NCBI GenBank assembly: GCA_963665765.1
Contig: OY762464.1
Location: 310,001-374,000, forward strand
Origin: Bin76 sp963665765
GTDB lineage: Bacteria > Actinomycetota > Acidimicrobiia > Spongiisociales > ZC4RG35
Length of the DNA: 64,000 nt
Direction of reading: 5' to 3'
A program made the position numbers and the translations under genes. The notes under the pieces are model-generated. The model was not told the origin of the DNA and ran no database searches. It worked only from the letters and a program-made list of their open reading frames with translations. Positions 33,812 through 42,983 of the stretch are shown here, one piece after another. Each line of letters starts with the position of its first letter. Position 1 is the first letter of the stretch.

Positions 33812-35206
33812 TCACACTACGACACCCCCGGCCGGGTTTCGGCGGTTGGCCCGCGCCCCCAGCATCCTGAAACGGGTGGGCCGGAACGGCTCGAGGTCAA
33901 CGGTGGTCTTCTCCCCATCAACCAGCTGGCCGATCAGTTCCCCGGTGATGGCGCCGAGGCTGAACCCGATGTGACCGTGGCCATAGGCGAGGTAAACATT
34001 GTCCTGCCTCGGTGACCGGCCGATCACCGGAAGGGAATCCGGATGGGAAGGGCGAAAGCTCATCCACCTCTCTGCTCCGTGGGTGCTCAACTCCGGGAAG
34101 AGCTTTCGGGCCGCCTCGATCAACAGGTCGGCGCGGGTGTAATCGGCGGGTGCGCGGAGACCCGCAAGTTCATCCGTGCCGGCCAGCAGAAGCCCGCCCG
34201 GAATCGGGGTGATTCCGAGGTGGTGGTCCATATAGATCAGGGGTCGGTCAAGTTCAATACCGGGGTCGGGAATCCGCACCCCGTAGCCGCGCTCGGTGTC
34301 GAGCGGAGTTTGGAAACCGAGGGCGCTTACCAAAGACCGCGACCATGCCCCGGCGGCTATGACGACGGTGGAGGCCTCGAGTCTGCCGTGGTCGGTTTCG
34401 ACCGCATAGACCCTTTCCCTCTTTGTTCTGAACCCTCGCACGGTACCGGGCAACCATCGCCCCCCGGCTTGGACGAACCGGGTGGCGACCGCCGCAGTGA
34501 ACGCCTGCGGGTCGGCATAGTACGAGCCGCGCACCACCACTCCATGGCTAATTCGCCCCGCCAGAACCGGATATCGGTCAGCGATCACCGCCGCGTTGAG
34601 GATCTCCATGTCAACGCCGCGAGCCTGGCGCATCGAGATGCTGTACTTCGCCTTGCGAAAGGCCGACTCCGATCCGTAGGCGAGGAGGTGGTCGCCTGCG
34701 AACAATCCGGCCTCCCTATCCGGCACGGGCACCAGATCGGCGTATGCCCGCACCGCCTGTTTCTGCAAGCCGGAAAGCGCCACCGATATCTGTTCCACCC
34801 GTTTGGGACGGCTGGCGAGCAGGAACCGAGCCAGCCAGGGAGTCAACTTCGGCAGATAACCCCATCGGATGGCGAGGGGTGAGGCCGGGTCCAGCAGCAT
34901 CCCGGGCAGGGAGCGGATCACTCCGGGGGTGCCGGTCGGAAGGCAGTTGGCGATCGAGAAAATCCCGGCATTGTGACCGGATGCGCCGCTGCCGGGCGCC
35001 CCACGGTCGATGATGGTGACTGCATACCCCCGCCGCCTCAGATGGAGCGCGGAGCAGAGCCCGACGATGCCCCCGCCAACGACGGCCACCTCGGTGTTCG
35101 AGGACCCGTTTTCCTGGTCAGACCACACTTGGATGAAACCGGAACGGCCACCGGAAGCGCGGCTTCCCCAGTGGTTCCTTCGAGCTGCCGGTGGATAGGT
35201 GCTCAT
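33812..35206 (-). CDS. FAD-dependent amino-acid oxidase/dehydrogenase (DAO family)
   Basis: A 464-residue flavoprotein. The dinucleotide motif VAVVGGGIVGLCSALHLRRRG begins at about residue 41, GSGASGHNAGIF follows, VVIAAGAWS is the second flavin motif, and the C-terminal LAYGHGHIGFSLGAITGELI closes the fold. Members oxidise D-amino acids, glycine, sarcosine or related N-methyl amines. Forty basic and polar residues precede the FAD domain; ATG at 35206 has a weak site, and a GTG 26 codons later is possible. It follows glmS by 6 bases on the same strand, and is convergent with the aldolase-like gene, with which it may share a pathway. Confidence 0.88.
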   Translation of the reverse strand: MSTYPPAARRNHWGSRASGGRSGFIQVWSDQENGSSNTEVAVVGGGIVGLCSALHLRRRGYAVTIIDRGAPGSGASGHNAGIFSIANCLPTGTPGVIRSLPGMLLDPASPLAIRWGYLPKLTPWLARFLLASRPKRVEQISVALSGLQKQAVRAYADLVPVPDREAGLFAGDHLLAYGSESAFRKAKYSISMRQARGVDMEILNAAVIADRYPVLAGRISHGVVVRGSYYADPQAFTAAVATRFVQAGGRWLPGTVRGFRTKRERVYAVETDHGRLEASTVVIAAGAWSRSLVSALGFQTPLDTERGYGVRIPDPGIELDRPLIYMDHHLGITPIPGGLLLAGTDELAGLRAPADYTRADLLIEAARKLFPELSTHGAERWMSFRPSHPDSLPVIGRSPRQDNVYLAYGHGHIGFSLGAITGELIGQLVDGEKTTVDLEPFRPTRFRMLGARANRRNPAGGVVV

Positions 35207-35212
35207 GCCCGG

Positions 35213-37048
35213 CTATTCGACCGTCACGGTTTTGGCCAGGTTGCGGGGCTGGTCGACGTCGAGACCCTTCAGGGTGGCCAGGTGGTAGGAGAAAAGCTGA
35301 AGCGGGACCACCGCCGGCACCGCTCCGATCAGATCGGCGTCCTCGGGCAGCGGGATCACCAGATCGGAGGAGATGGCAGCCCCGTGGCGGTCGTCGGAAC
35401 CCACCAGGGTCACCACCGTCGCGCCTCGGGCCTTCATCTCCGAGAGATTGGAGAACATCTTGGAACGCAGGCGACGGTCGGTGGCCACTCCGATCACCAC
35501 CACCCCCGGCTCGATCAAGGCGATCGGACCATGTTTCATCTCCCCCGCCGCGTATCCTTCGGCTCGTACGTATGACAACTCTTTGAGCTTCAGGGCCCCC
35601 TCCAACGCCGCCGGGTAATCGACCGACCTCCCCAAGAAGAAAAAGTCACGCACGTCACGCCATTGGTGCGCCAAATCCAGCATCCGGTCGGATAGTCCCA
35701 ACACATCCTCCAGCCGATCAGGCAAACTGCGAAGCGCATTCACCGGCCCGGCAACTTGGGCGGGGGTCATGGAACCTCGCTCCAAAGCGATGTGCAGGCC
35801 CAGCAGCTGGAGAAGGGCCACCTGAGTGATGAAGGTCTTGGAGGCGGCCACTCCGATCTCCGGGCCTGCCCGGGTCTGAAGCACCAGGTGCGCCTCCCGG
35901 GCCAAAGACGATCCGACCACGTTGGTGACCGCCGCCACCCGAGCACCCTGGCCCAGGGCATAGCGGACCGCGCCCAAGGTGTCGGCGGTCTCGCCCGACT
36001 GGCTGATCCCGATCACCAGGGAACGGGCGCCGAGCACCGGGTCCCGATAGCGAAACTCCGAAGACAACTCCACCTCCACCGGAATCTTCGCCCAACGTTC
36101 CAAGGCGTATTTGGCCATCATCCCCGCGTGGTAGGAAGTGCCGCAGGCCACCACGAACACCTTGTTCACATCTTTGGCCACCTCGGGAGTGAGACCGGTC
36201 CCTCTCAGGTGGGGCAGTCCGTCGGGGGTGATGCGTCCCAGCAGAGTCTCCGCCACCGCCCGGGGCTGTTCATGGATCTCTTTGAGCATGAAGGTGGGAT
36301 ATCCACCCTTCTCGGCGGCCTCAACATCCCACTCCACGTCTCGCTCTTCGGGGGCATGCTCCTCCCCCGCCAGATCGGTGATCCGCACCGACTCCGAACG
36401 GATCTCCACTACCCGGTCTTCGGGGACCACCATCATGCGACGGGTGTGGGCCAGGAAGGCGGGAATATCGGAAGCCAAGAAATTTTCTCCCGATCCCCGG
36501 CCGATCACCAAAGGGCTTCCTTTCCGCCCTCCCACCACCAAGCCCGGATCGGAGCGGCGGATCACCGCCAGAGCCAGCGCCCCCTCGCAGCGCCGCAGCA
36601 CCTCGGCCACGGCTTCGGCCAACCCAAGCGCGGAAAGTTCCTCGATGAGGTGGGCGGCCACCTCGGTATCGGTATCGGAGATGAAACCGTGCCCCCGACT
36701 CTCCAGCCCCGCCTTCAACTCGACCCAGTTTTCGATGATCCCATTGTGAACGATCGCCACCTCCCCACGGCAATCAAAATGAGGGTGAGCGTTGGGGGTG
36801 GTGGGCGCTCCGTGGGTGGCCCACCGCGTGTGGCCCACCCCATAGCCGCCCGGAAATAATTCGGACCGCTCTTTCACCGCCGCCGCCAGGTCGGCGATCT
36901 TTCCCACCTGACGAACACTTCGCAACCTCCCGTTTTCCCCGATAGCCAATCCCGCCGAGTCATAACCCCGATACTCGAGACGAGCCAAACCTCCCAGCAG
37001 CAACTCCCGGGCGGGTCGGGGCCCTACATAGCCAACTATCCCACACAT
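35213..37048 (-). CDS. glmS: glutamine-fructose-6-phosphate aminotransferase
   Basis: First committed step to UDP-GlcNAc; 611 residues. The start is ATG at 37048 because Cys2 of MCGIVGYVG must be the N-terminal nucleophile; an earlier ATG two codons upstream would mask it. The glutaminase domain (1-240) has HTRWATHGAPTTPNAHPH, and the two SIS domains (about 280-611) have CGTSYHAGMMAKY and GISQSGETADTLGA. C-terminal NLAKTVTVE is canonical. It marks the right border of the accessory block: the DAO-family gene follows where acpS would normally be. Confidence 0.98.
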   Translation of the reverse strand: MCGIVGYVGPRPARELLLGGLARLEYRGYDSAGLAIGENGRLRSVRQVGKIADLAAAVKERSELFPGGYGVGHTRWATHGAPTTPNAHPHFDCRGEVAIVHNGIIENWVELKAGLESRGHGFISDTDTEVAAHLIEELSALGLAEAVAEVLRRCEGALALAVIRRSDPGLVVGGRKGSPLVIGRGSGENFLASDIPAFLAHTRRMMVVPEDRVVEIRSESVRITDLAGEEHAPEERDVEWDVEAAEKGGYPTFMLKEIHEQPRAVAETLLGRITPDGLPHLRGTGLTPEVAKDVNKVFVVACGTSYHAGMMAKYALERWAKIPVEVELSSEFRYRDPVLGARSLVIGISQSGETADTLGAVRYALGQGARVAAVTNVVGSSLAREAHLVLQTRAGPEIGVAASKTFITQVALLQLLGLHIALERGSMTPAQVAGPVNALRSLPDRLEDVLGLSDRMLDLAHQWRDVRDFFFLGRSVDYPAALEGALKLKELSYVRAEGYAAGEMKHGPIALIEPGVVVIGVATDRRLRSKMFSNLSEMKARGATVVTLVGSDDRHGAAISSDLVIPLPEDADLIGAVPAVVPLQLFSYHLATLKGLDVDQPRNLAKTVTVE

Positions 37049-37318
37049 GATCACATACTTCCCAAGCCCTGTCCGGGGCGCGGATCAGCGGAGTGCCCAC
37101 TTCAAAACGGCTTCTGTCCCCGCCGTCACCGGCGGGATTTGTTCCGAATGTCACGACTGTGGGCGCCGGAAAGGCATCCGCCGAAAGATCGATCACCTTT
37201 CTCCTCGTCACCTCTCCGGTGGTCCGCCGGGACCGACCGCCAAGAGGCCAGGCGCTTCATTGTATGTTGATGCGACTCCGCGGTTGCACCGAACGGTGGG
37301 CGGGAAACACCCCCTTTC
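37049..37318 (-). other. glmS upstream region
   Basis: A 270-base gap between glmM and glmS. I see no conserved small protein or glmS ribozyme. A TACAAT (minus strand, 37259-37264) could be a -10 but its -35 is poor. A 7-bp hairpin CCCGCCG-GTGA-CGGCGGG (37119-37136) lies mid-leader and lacks a T tract. Confidence 0.4.
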
Positions 37319-38662
37319 TCAGGACGGAAGTTTCATGGTTGAGGCGATCACCTCTGCCAAACGCCGAGCATACCGCTCCGCCTTCTCAGACTCAAGGCAT
37401 TCGACCATCACTCGCACCAAGGGCTCCGTCCCCGAAGGCCTCACCAGCACGCGTCCCGCATCCCCCATCTGCTCCTCCACCTCCGCCACCGACTTCCAGA
37501 CGGCGGGATGCCCATCCACCCGGGTCGGGTCGGCCACCTCCACATTGATCAGAACCTGCGGGTAGCGCCGCATGGCCCGGGAACGCAGTTCGGTCAGAGT
37601 CTGACCGGTGACCGCCAGCACCTCCAAGAGTGCCAGCGCGGTCAGCAACCCGTCGCCGGTGACCGCCAAGTCACCGAAAATGATATGTCCTGACTGCTCG
37701 CCTCCCAGAACCGCTCCGCTCCGCCGCATCTCCTCACGAACATATCTGTCTCCCACCTTGGTGTGAATCGTGCCGATCCCCTGAGAAGACATGGCCATCC
37801 GAAATCCCAGATTGGCCATCACCGTGGAAACCACCAGAGGAGGATTCAGACGGCCTCGAAGATGGCGGTGTCGGGCAAGTATCGCCATCAGAAAATCGCC
37901 ATCCACCACGAACCCGGTCTCATCTGTGGCGATCAGTCGATCGGCGTCCCCGTCCAGGGCCAGCCCGACGCGCCCCCGGGCTTGTGAGGCGACCCACTCC
38001 GGATGAGTGGCGCCGCAGAGGTGGTTTATGGCCGATCCGTCGGAACTGTCCGCGGTGGTCTCGGCGTCAACCCCCAACCGCCTGAGCACCAACGGCGCAG
38101 CATGGAAGGCTGCTCCGTTGGCGCAATCAACCATCACCGAAAGTCCGGAAAGATCGGCATTGACCGAACCGAGCAGCCACTCCAGGTAAAGATCCAATCC
38201 CTCCGGCCATTGCCGGCCTGCCCGGACGGCGTCTTGGGAAGGAGGCCGCTGCGCCTCGACCTTCCCTACCCGGGCCGAGATTTGCGCTTCCTGCCGGTCG
38301 GACAGCTTGGCGCCGTCGGGCCCCAACAGCTTGATCCCGTTGTAGGGGGCAGGATTGTGAGAAGCGGAGATCACCACCCCCATCACCGCCTCGGCCACCG
38401 CCGTCAGATGACTGATCCCTCCGGTCGGTATAACACCCAGATGAAGGGCGGTGGATCCCGCGGTCTCCAAACCGGCCCCCAGCGCCCGGGAAAGTTCCGG
38501 ACCCGAAGGGCGGGTGTCCATTCCGACCAGGACTTTGCCCTTTCCGATTACTTCCCCGGCGGCCCTTCCGACCGAAAAGGCCAATCCGGCGTCAAGTTCT
38601 CTGCCGAACAGTCCCCTGATCCCGTCGGTGCCGAACAGACTTTTGGATTCCACCGGATCCAT
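37319..38662 (-). CDS. glmM: phosphoglucosamine mutase
   Basis: Converts glucosamine-6-phosphate to the 1-phosphate; 447 residues. FGTDGIRG opens the fold, the phosphoserine loop is VISASHNPAPYNGIK (about residue 98), the Mg loop is DGDADR, the sugar loop GGEQSGH, and the phosphate-binding RPSGTEPLVRVMVE ends it. ATG at 38662 is used; about 100 open codons upstream have no similarity. It follows rpsI by 31 bases, so cell-wall precursor synthesis is probably transcribed with the rplM-rpsI pair. Confidence 0.98.
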   Translation of the reverse strand: MDPVESKSLFGTDGIRGLFGRELDAGLAFSVGRAAGEVIGKGKVLVGMDTRPSGPELSRALGAGLETAGSTALHLGVIPTGGISHLTAVAEAVMGVVISASHNPAPYNGIKLLGPDGAKLSDRQEAQISARVGKVEAQRPPSQDAVRAGRQWPEGLDLYLEWLLGSVNADLSGLSVMVDCANGAAFHAAPLVLRRLGVDAETTADSSDGSAINHLCGATHPEWVASQARGRVGLALDGDADRLIATDETGFVVDGDFLMAILARHRHLRGRLNPPLVVSTVMANLGFRMAMSSQGIGTIHTKVGDRYVREEMRRSGAVLGGEQSGHIIFGDLAVTGDGLLTALALLEVLAVTGQTLTELRSRAMRRYPQVLINVEVADPTRVDGHPAVWKSVAEVEEQMGDAGRVLVRPSGTEPLVRVMVECLESEKAERYARRLAEVIASTMKLPS

Positions 38663-38693
38663 TCGATCCTGGCGCTTTCCGACCGAGAGGTGC

Positions 38694-39086
38694 TTAGCGC
38701 TTGGTGTACTGCGGAGCGCGGCGGGCTTTCTTGAGACCGTATTTCTTGCTCTCCACCACCCGCGCATCCCTTCGCAGCAAACCCTGCCTCTTGAGGGTGA
38801 GGCGCAAACCTGGCTCGACCCGGGCAAGCGCCCGGGCGATTCCCAACCGCAGTGCGTCGGTCTGACCGGTGACCCCGCCCCCGTGAAGAGTGGCCACCAC
38901 GTCATATCGACCGCGGGTACTGGTGACCTCCAGGGGCTCCAACACCCGAATTCGACGGGCAATGGTGGGAAAATAGTCATCGATGGGACGCGAGTTGAGG
39001 GTTATCTGCCCGCTTCCTTCGTATAGCCTTACTCGGGCTACCGATTCTTTGCGACGTCCGGTCGCCTGAACCAAGGGAGCGCTCAT
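38694..39086 (-). CDS. rpsI: 30S ribosomal protein S9
   Basis: A 130-residue S9. ATGRRKESVARVRL opens it and the C-terminal tail ESKKYGLKKARRAPQYTKR ends KR, the residues that contact P-site tRNA. ATGA overlap with rplM upstream, the universal rplM-rpsI pair. No anomaly. Confidence 0.99.
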   Translation of the reverse strand: MSAPLVQATGRRKESVARVRLYEGSGQITLNSRPIDDYFPTIARRIRVLEPLEVTSTRGRYDVVATLHGGGVTGQTDALRLGIARALARVEPGLRLTLKRQGLLRRDARVVESKKYGLKKARRAPQYTKR

Positions 39087-39562
39087 CTGCTCTGCACCTT
39101 TCGAATGTCGAACTCCAACACAACGGGTTTTTGGGAGGCATGCGGATGGGACGGCCCCCCGTACACCTTGAGCTTGCGGAGCATCTTTCTGCCGAGCCGG
39201 TTTTTGGGAAGCATCCCACGCACGGCCCGCTTGATTACCTCCTCCGGCTGTCGATCGATAAGCGACTCAAAGGATTCGGCCTTGATGCCCCCCGGGTAGC
39301 CCGAGTGACGATAGTAGATCTTGCGCCGGCTCTTGGAGGAAGTCAGACCCACTCGGGCCGCGTTGATGACCACCACGAAGTCGCCTCCATCGATGTGGGG
39401 AGCAAAGGTCGGCTTGTGCTTGCCGCGGATCACTTGCGCCACCTCCGACGCCAACCTTCCCAAAGGAAGATCGCCGGCATCCACCACCCACCACTGGGGA
39501 TCCACCTGATCGGCAGACGGAGAATAAGTTCTGGAGATTACGGGTTTAGTTCGCGCAGTCAA
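39083..39562 (-). CDS. rplM: 50S ribosomal protein L13
   Basis: A 159-residue L13 with WWVVDAGDLPLGRLASEVA, the RHSGYPGG motif and AVRGMLPKNRLGRKMLRKLKVY. Start is TTG at 39562 with GGAG 9 bases upstream, leaving an N-terminal extension of about 20 residues common in actinobacterial L13. The 98 bases upstream, before the HAD gene stop, probably hold the promoter of rplM-rpsI-glmM, but no strong box is visible. Confidence 0.98.
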   Translation of the reverse strand: MTARTKPVISRTYSPSADQVDPQWWVVDAGDLPLGRLASEVAQVIRGKHKPTFAPHIDGGDFVVVINAARVGLTSSKSRRKIYYRHSGYPGGIKAESFESLIDRQPEEVIKRAVRGMLPKNRLGRKMLRKLKVYGGPSHPHASQKPVVLEFDIRKVQSR

Positions 39563-39660
39563 ACCAAGTTACTCCAATCAGATCTAAAAAGAGAGCACGG
39601 AATCGGGAACACCCGGACTCGACATCAATGATAATCCCCCCGGACACAGATCAAAACCCG

Positions 39661-40326
39661 TCACATCCCGGAGGCGCCCCCGAACGCCTGCTCCAACTCC
39701 GCCACCGTTGAAATCCTCGAGTTCTGCTCGGGATACAGACCCAGGGGATCCACTAACCATGCCTGTCCGTATCCCGACCCGAGGGCGCCGGTCACGTCGT
39801 GAAACAGGGAGTCCCCCACGTAAGCCACCTGGCGGGGGGAAAGGCCGCCCAACTTCTCCAGGCCCAATGCGAAGATTTCGGTTTCCGGTTTCTTGCACCC
39901 CACCTCCGCCGAATCGATGACGAACTCGAACCATCGGGCGAGCCCCGCCTCCTCCAATGACGCCCGGATCGATCCGTCCGAGTTGGAGATCACCGCACAC
40001 CGGATTCCCTGCTCCACCAGACGCGACACCCCTTTTTCCACCCCGGGGATGGGCAAGGTCCACAGCCCGTGTCCGAACTTGATCTTGGGTCCGGCTTCGG
40101 ATGGAAAAGGGACGCCCAGAGTCGTGAAATAATGTTCCAGCCACCACTCCCAGCCGTGGCCGCCGGCCCCGCGCAAATGCAGGCGCGAGTAGGCATCCAT
40201 GGCCAGATAGTGGGCTTCGAAACAGGATTGCCGATCCAACTCCACCCCCAATATGCGGCCCATCGTCTCGGGGTTCTGCAACACCAACGTCCCACCCGCG
40301 TCGAACAGCACCGCTTTTATTTTCAA
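39661..40326 (-). CDS. HAD-family hydrolase
   Basis: A 221-residue haloacid-dehalogenase-like phosphatase. Motif I is LFDAGGTLV (nucleophilic Asp; the general acid position is Gly, where phosphatases usually have Asp), motif II ISNSDGS, motif III lysine in CKKPETEIF and motif IV VGDSLFHDVTGA. Start is TTG at 40326, which makes a TTGA overlap with truA and has GGGAG 5 bases upstream. The missing second Asp of DxD in motif I could mean a phosphonatase- or dehalogenase-like chemistry. Substrate unknown. Confidence 0.88.
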   Translation of the reverse strand: MKIKAVLFDAGGTLVLQNPETMGRILGVELDRQSCFEAHYLAMDAYSRLHLRGAGGHGWEWWLEHYFTTLGVPFPSEAGPKIKFGHGLWTLPIPGVEKGVSRLVEQGIRCAVISNSDGSIRASLEEAGLARWFEFVIDSAEVGCKKPETEIFALGLEKLGGLSPRQVAYVGDSLFHDVTGALGSGYGQAWLVDPLGLYPEQNSRISTVAELEQAFGGASGM

Positions 40327-41120
40327 GACGGCTCCCCGTTGGTCTCCTGCCACTCTGCCTCGTAACCGACATCCCACAGGATCAGTCCCTGGGGAGGCGC
40401 CACCGGACCGGCGGCCTGGCGAGAACGGGCGGCGATGACTCCGGGAGTCTCCGACGGCGACCTGCGTCCCCCTCCCACTTCCACACACCAACCAACCAAT
40501 GAACGAACCATTTGATGACAGAAGGCCGACGCCACAATCTCGAACCGCCTCTCATGGGACAAGGATGCACTCCAAGCAGCGTCCAGCACCGTCCTCCGGG
40601 TGGACCGGCCTTCGGCCGCGCGGCAGAAAGAGGCGAAGTCATGGGTTCCCACCAAATGAACCGCCGCCTCATTCATCGCCTCGAGGTCGAGCGACCTCCC
40701 GACATGCCAGACTCGACGCCGGGAGAGCGGATCAGGCACGGGGTGGGTGCGCACCCGGTAGCGATAGGCGCGCCACCGCGCCGAAAAACGGGCGCTCCAA
40801 CCCGCGGCCGCCGGGGAAAGACGAGACACCGCCATGTCGGGAGGCAGAACTCGATTGAGCGACCGCACCACCGCCCCGACGTCGCCGATCGAGCGGTGCA
40901 GCATCATGCTCACCACTTGCCGGCGGGCATGAACTCCGGCGTCGGTCCGTCCCGCGCAAGTGGTGGCGACCTCTTCTCTCAGCACCACCGCCAGGGCCCC
41001 CTCCAACTCTCCCTGCACGGTGCGCACCGTGGGCTGTCGGGCAAACCCGCGAAAGTCGCTTCCTTCATAGGCCAGATCGAGCCGGTAGCCAAACATCTCG
41101 ACCCCGGGGACCGAACTCAT
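40323..41120 (-). CDS. truA: tRNA pseudouridine synthase A
   Basis: Makes pseudouridine at positions 38-40 of tRNA anticodon arms; 265 residues. YEGSDFRGFARQP, the catalytic-Asp motif CAGRTDAGVHA (about residue 58), RAYRYRV and FCHQMVRSLVG are all present. Start at ATG 41120 gives an ATGA overlap with the membrane-protein gene; the ATG eight codons later is an alternative. The frame is open 100 codons further without similarity. Follows rplQ closely, as in most actinobacteria. Confidence 0.96.
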   Translation of the reverse strand: MSSVPGVEMFGYRLDLAYEGSDFRGFARQPTVRTVQGELEGALAVVLREEVATTCAGRTDAGVHARRQVVSMMLHRSIGDVGAVVRSLNRVLPPDMAVSRLSPAAAGWSARFSARWRAYRYRVRTHPVPDPLSRRRVWHVGRSLDLEAMNEAAVHLVGTHDFASFCRAAEGRSTRRTVLDAAWSASLSHERRFEIVASAFCHQMVRSLVGWCVEVGGGRRSPSETPGVIAARSRQAAGPVAPPQGLILWDVGYEAEWQETNGEPS

Positions 41121-41623
41121 CCCAGAAACAGCCACCGCCCCCACAACAGTTGACCAATCAGGAACAACCCGACCAGACTGCCACCCACCACCATTGCCGC
41201 CCGGCTGTAGGCGGTCTCCAAGGCTTCGGCGGTGGCGAACACCAACACTGCCAGAAACCAAATCCGGGAGGCCGAGGCCAACACCGAGTCGGGGAACAAG
41301 GTGGTCACCAGGAGAGGCAGATAGCAAAAGCCCTGCAGACGCATGATGGTCGTCATGGGCGCCTGCGAGGGGCAGACGAGCTTGGCGACCAGGAAGGTCA
41401 GGCCTGCCATGACAATCCACAGCGTCACCGAATTGATCACCACGGACACCAAGAACCGAAGCGAGAAACCTCTTCCGGCCAGCACATTCCCCAGGTATCC
41501 GGCGGCGGCCACCCCGGACACCAGCAAGGCCGCATCGGCGGTGGCGCGGTGGTCCAGCGATAGGTCGAAGAGGGCGTCCTTGCGAAACAACGCCACTCGG
41601 GCGGCCCGGCGTACAACGGTCAT
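41117..41623 (-). CDS. Yip1-like membrane protein
   Basis: A 168-residue protein with about five hydrophobic segments (roughly 30-50, 57-85, 95-112, 117-137, 142-165) and the Yip1-domain feel of conserved Gly/Pro around MRLQGFCYLPLLV. Function in bacteria is unknown. It lies between rplQ and truA and is coupled to truA by ATGA, which suggests a housekeeping role in this lineage. The family assignment is by general character only. Confidence 0.6.
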   Translation of the reverse strand: MTVVRRAARVALFRKDALFDLSLDHRATADAALLVSGVAAAGYLGNVLAGRGFSLRFLVSVVINSVTLWIVMAGLTFLVAKLVCPSQAPMTTIMRLQGFCYLPLLVTTLFPDSVLASASRIWFLAVLVFATAEALETAYSRAAMVVGGSLVGLFLIGQLLWGRWLFLG

Positions 41624-41660
41624 TTCGGCCTGTCGGGGCGGCCGCCTGCGGTGGGGCCGC

Positions 41661-42011
41661 TCAAACCAACTCGATTACGGCCATCTCCGCCCCGTCACCA
41701 CGGCGGGGACCCAATTTGACAATGCGGGTATAGCCACCCGGGCGGTGGTGGTAACGGGGGGCTACCTCGTCAAACAGCTTGGTCACCGCCTCGGTGTCAG
41801 AGATGGTCTTCAGGATCACCCGCCGGGCATGAAGATCACTTTTGCGGGCCCGGGTGATCAGCTTCTCCACCACAGGGCGGAGGGCACGAGCCCGGGAATG
41901 AGTGGTCCGGATCTTTTCCCGGGAGATCAACGAGGCGGCCAAATTGGACATCATTGCCCGGTAATGGGAGGGAGAACCCCCTAGGCGGGGCCCTTTAGGA
42001 GGACGCGGCAT
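41661..42011 (-). CDS. rplQ: 50S ribosomal protein L17
   Basis: A 116-residue L17: PRPPKGPRLGGSPSHYRAM near the start, LISREKIRTTHSRARALRPVVEKLITRAR in the middle. ATG at 42011 has AGGAA 7 bases upstream and overlaps the rpoA stop by 17 bases; an earlier ATG six codons upstream is less likely. Last gene of the alpha operon. Confidence 0.97.
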   Translation of the reverse strand: MPRPPKGPRLGGSPSHYRAMMSNLAASLISREKIRTTHSRARALRPVVEKLITRARKSDLHARRVILKTISDTEAVTKLFDEVAPRYHHRPGGYTRIVKLGPRRGDGAEMAVIELV

Positions 42012-42954
42012 CGGAAGTTTCCTGATCACTGAGGCTCAGACCCATCTCGTCGAGGCGCTCCTGCACTTCCTCGAGACTCCTCTGGCCGAAATTGGTGATA
42101 TCCAGCAGCCGGGCGGAAGTGCAGTTGACCAGATCTCCCACCGTGGCAATCCCCGACCGTCGCAGGCAGTTGCGGGGCCGCTCGGACAGTTCGAGAGCCT
42201 CGATGGGTAGGTGAAGATCGTCGCTTCCGGTCTCGGGGACCGAGAAATCAGCCAATTCCAGTCCCATGCCCTCGCCCACTCCGGCGAACAACCCAACCAA
42301 CTCGCCAAGGGTCTTGCCCACCGAGGACACTGCTTGGGCGGGGCGTAGCGCACCGTCGGTCTCCACATCGAGGATGAGTCGCTCGTAGTTGGTCATCTGA
42401 CCGACCTGCGTGTTCTCAACCCGATAGAACACCCGGCGCACCGGCGAAAAGATCGAATCGATGGGGATTACTCCCACTGCTCCACTGGTCCTTTGTTTGT
42501 TGTCCTCGGCCGATCGATACCCGACTCCCGCATGTACCCACGCCTCAATCTCCAACCGACCCCCCTTGGAGAGCGTGGCGATGTGGGCAGTGGGGTTAAC
42601 CACTTTCACCCCGGCCGGGGCTTCGAAAGCGCCGGCCAGCACCGGTCCGGCGCCGATTGCCCGGAACGTCAGCCGTTCGGGACCATTTTCCTCCATGCGG
42701 ACCACCACCGCCTTGAGGTTCAGAATGATGTCCACCACATCCTCTACCACCCCCTCGATGGTGGTGAACTCGTGATCGGCCCCTTCGATCTGGATGGCGG
42801 TGATGGCGGCGCCCGGCACCCGAGAGAGGAGAGCGCGGCGAATGGTGTTTCCGAGAGTGTGTCCCAAGCCAGGCTCCAACGGCTCCATCATGAACTCCGA
42901 GCGCAACCGGCCCTTTTCTTTTTCCACTATCTCAGGACGTTGAACTATCAACAT
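41995..42954 (-). CDS. rpoA: RNA polymerase alpha subunit
   Basis: A 319-residue alpha subunit. N-terminal assembly domain includes EPLEPGLGHTLGNTIRRALLSRVPGAA (about residues 24-50 in two parts). The C-terminal DNA-contact domain has LELSERPRNCLRRSGIATVGDLV and GQRSLEEVQERLDEMGLSL. ATG at 42954. Sits between rpsD and rplQ as expected. No anomaly seen. Confidence 0.99.
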   Translation of the reverse strand: MLIVQRPEIVEKEKGRLRSEFMMEPLEPGLGHTLGNTIRRALLSRVPGAAITAIQIEGADHEFTTIEGVVEDVVDIILNLKAVVVRMEENGPERLTFRAIGAGPVLAGAFEAPAGVKVVNPTAHIATLSKGGRLEIEAWVHAGVGYRSAEDNKQRTSGAVGVIPIDSIFSPVRRVFYRVENTQVGQMTNYERLILDVETDGALRPAQAVSSVGKTLGELVGLFAGVGEGMGLELADFSVPETGSDDLHLPIEALELSERPRNCLRRSGIATVGDLVNCTSARLLDITNFGQRSLEEVQERLDEMGLSLSDQETSDAASS

Positions 42955-42983
42955 GGCAAAATCCCCTTTATCTCCCGTCGGTT

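Noticed and set aside
37049..37318. glmS ribozyme or riboswitch upstream of glmS
   Set aside because: No ribozyme core is recognisable, the class is mainly found in Gram-positive firmicutes, and the only structure is a plain 7-bp hairpin.
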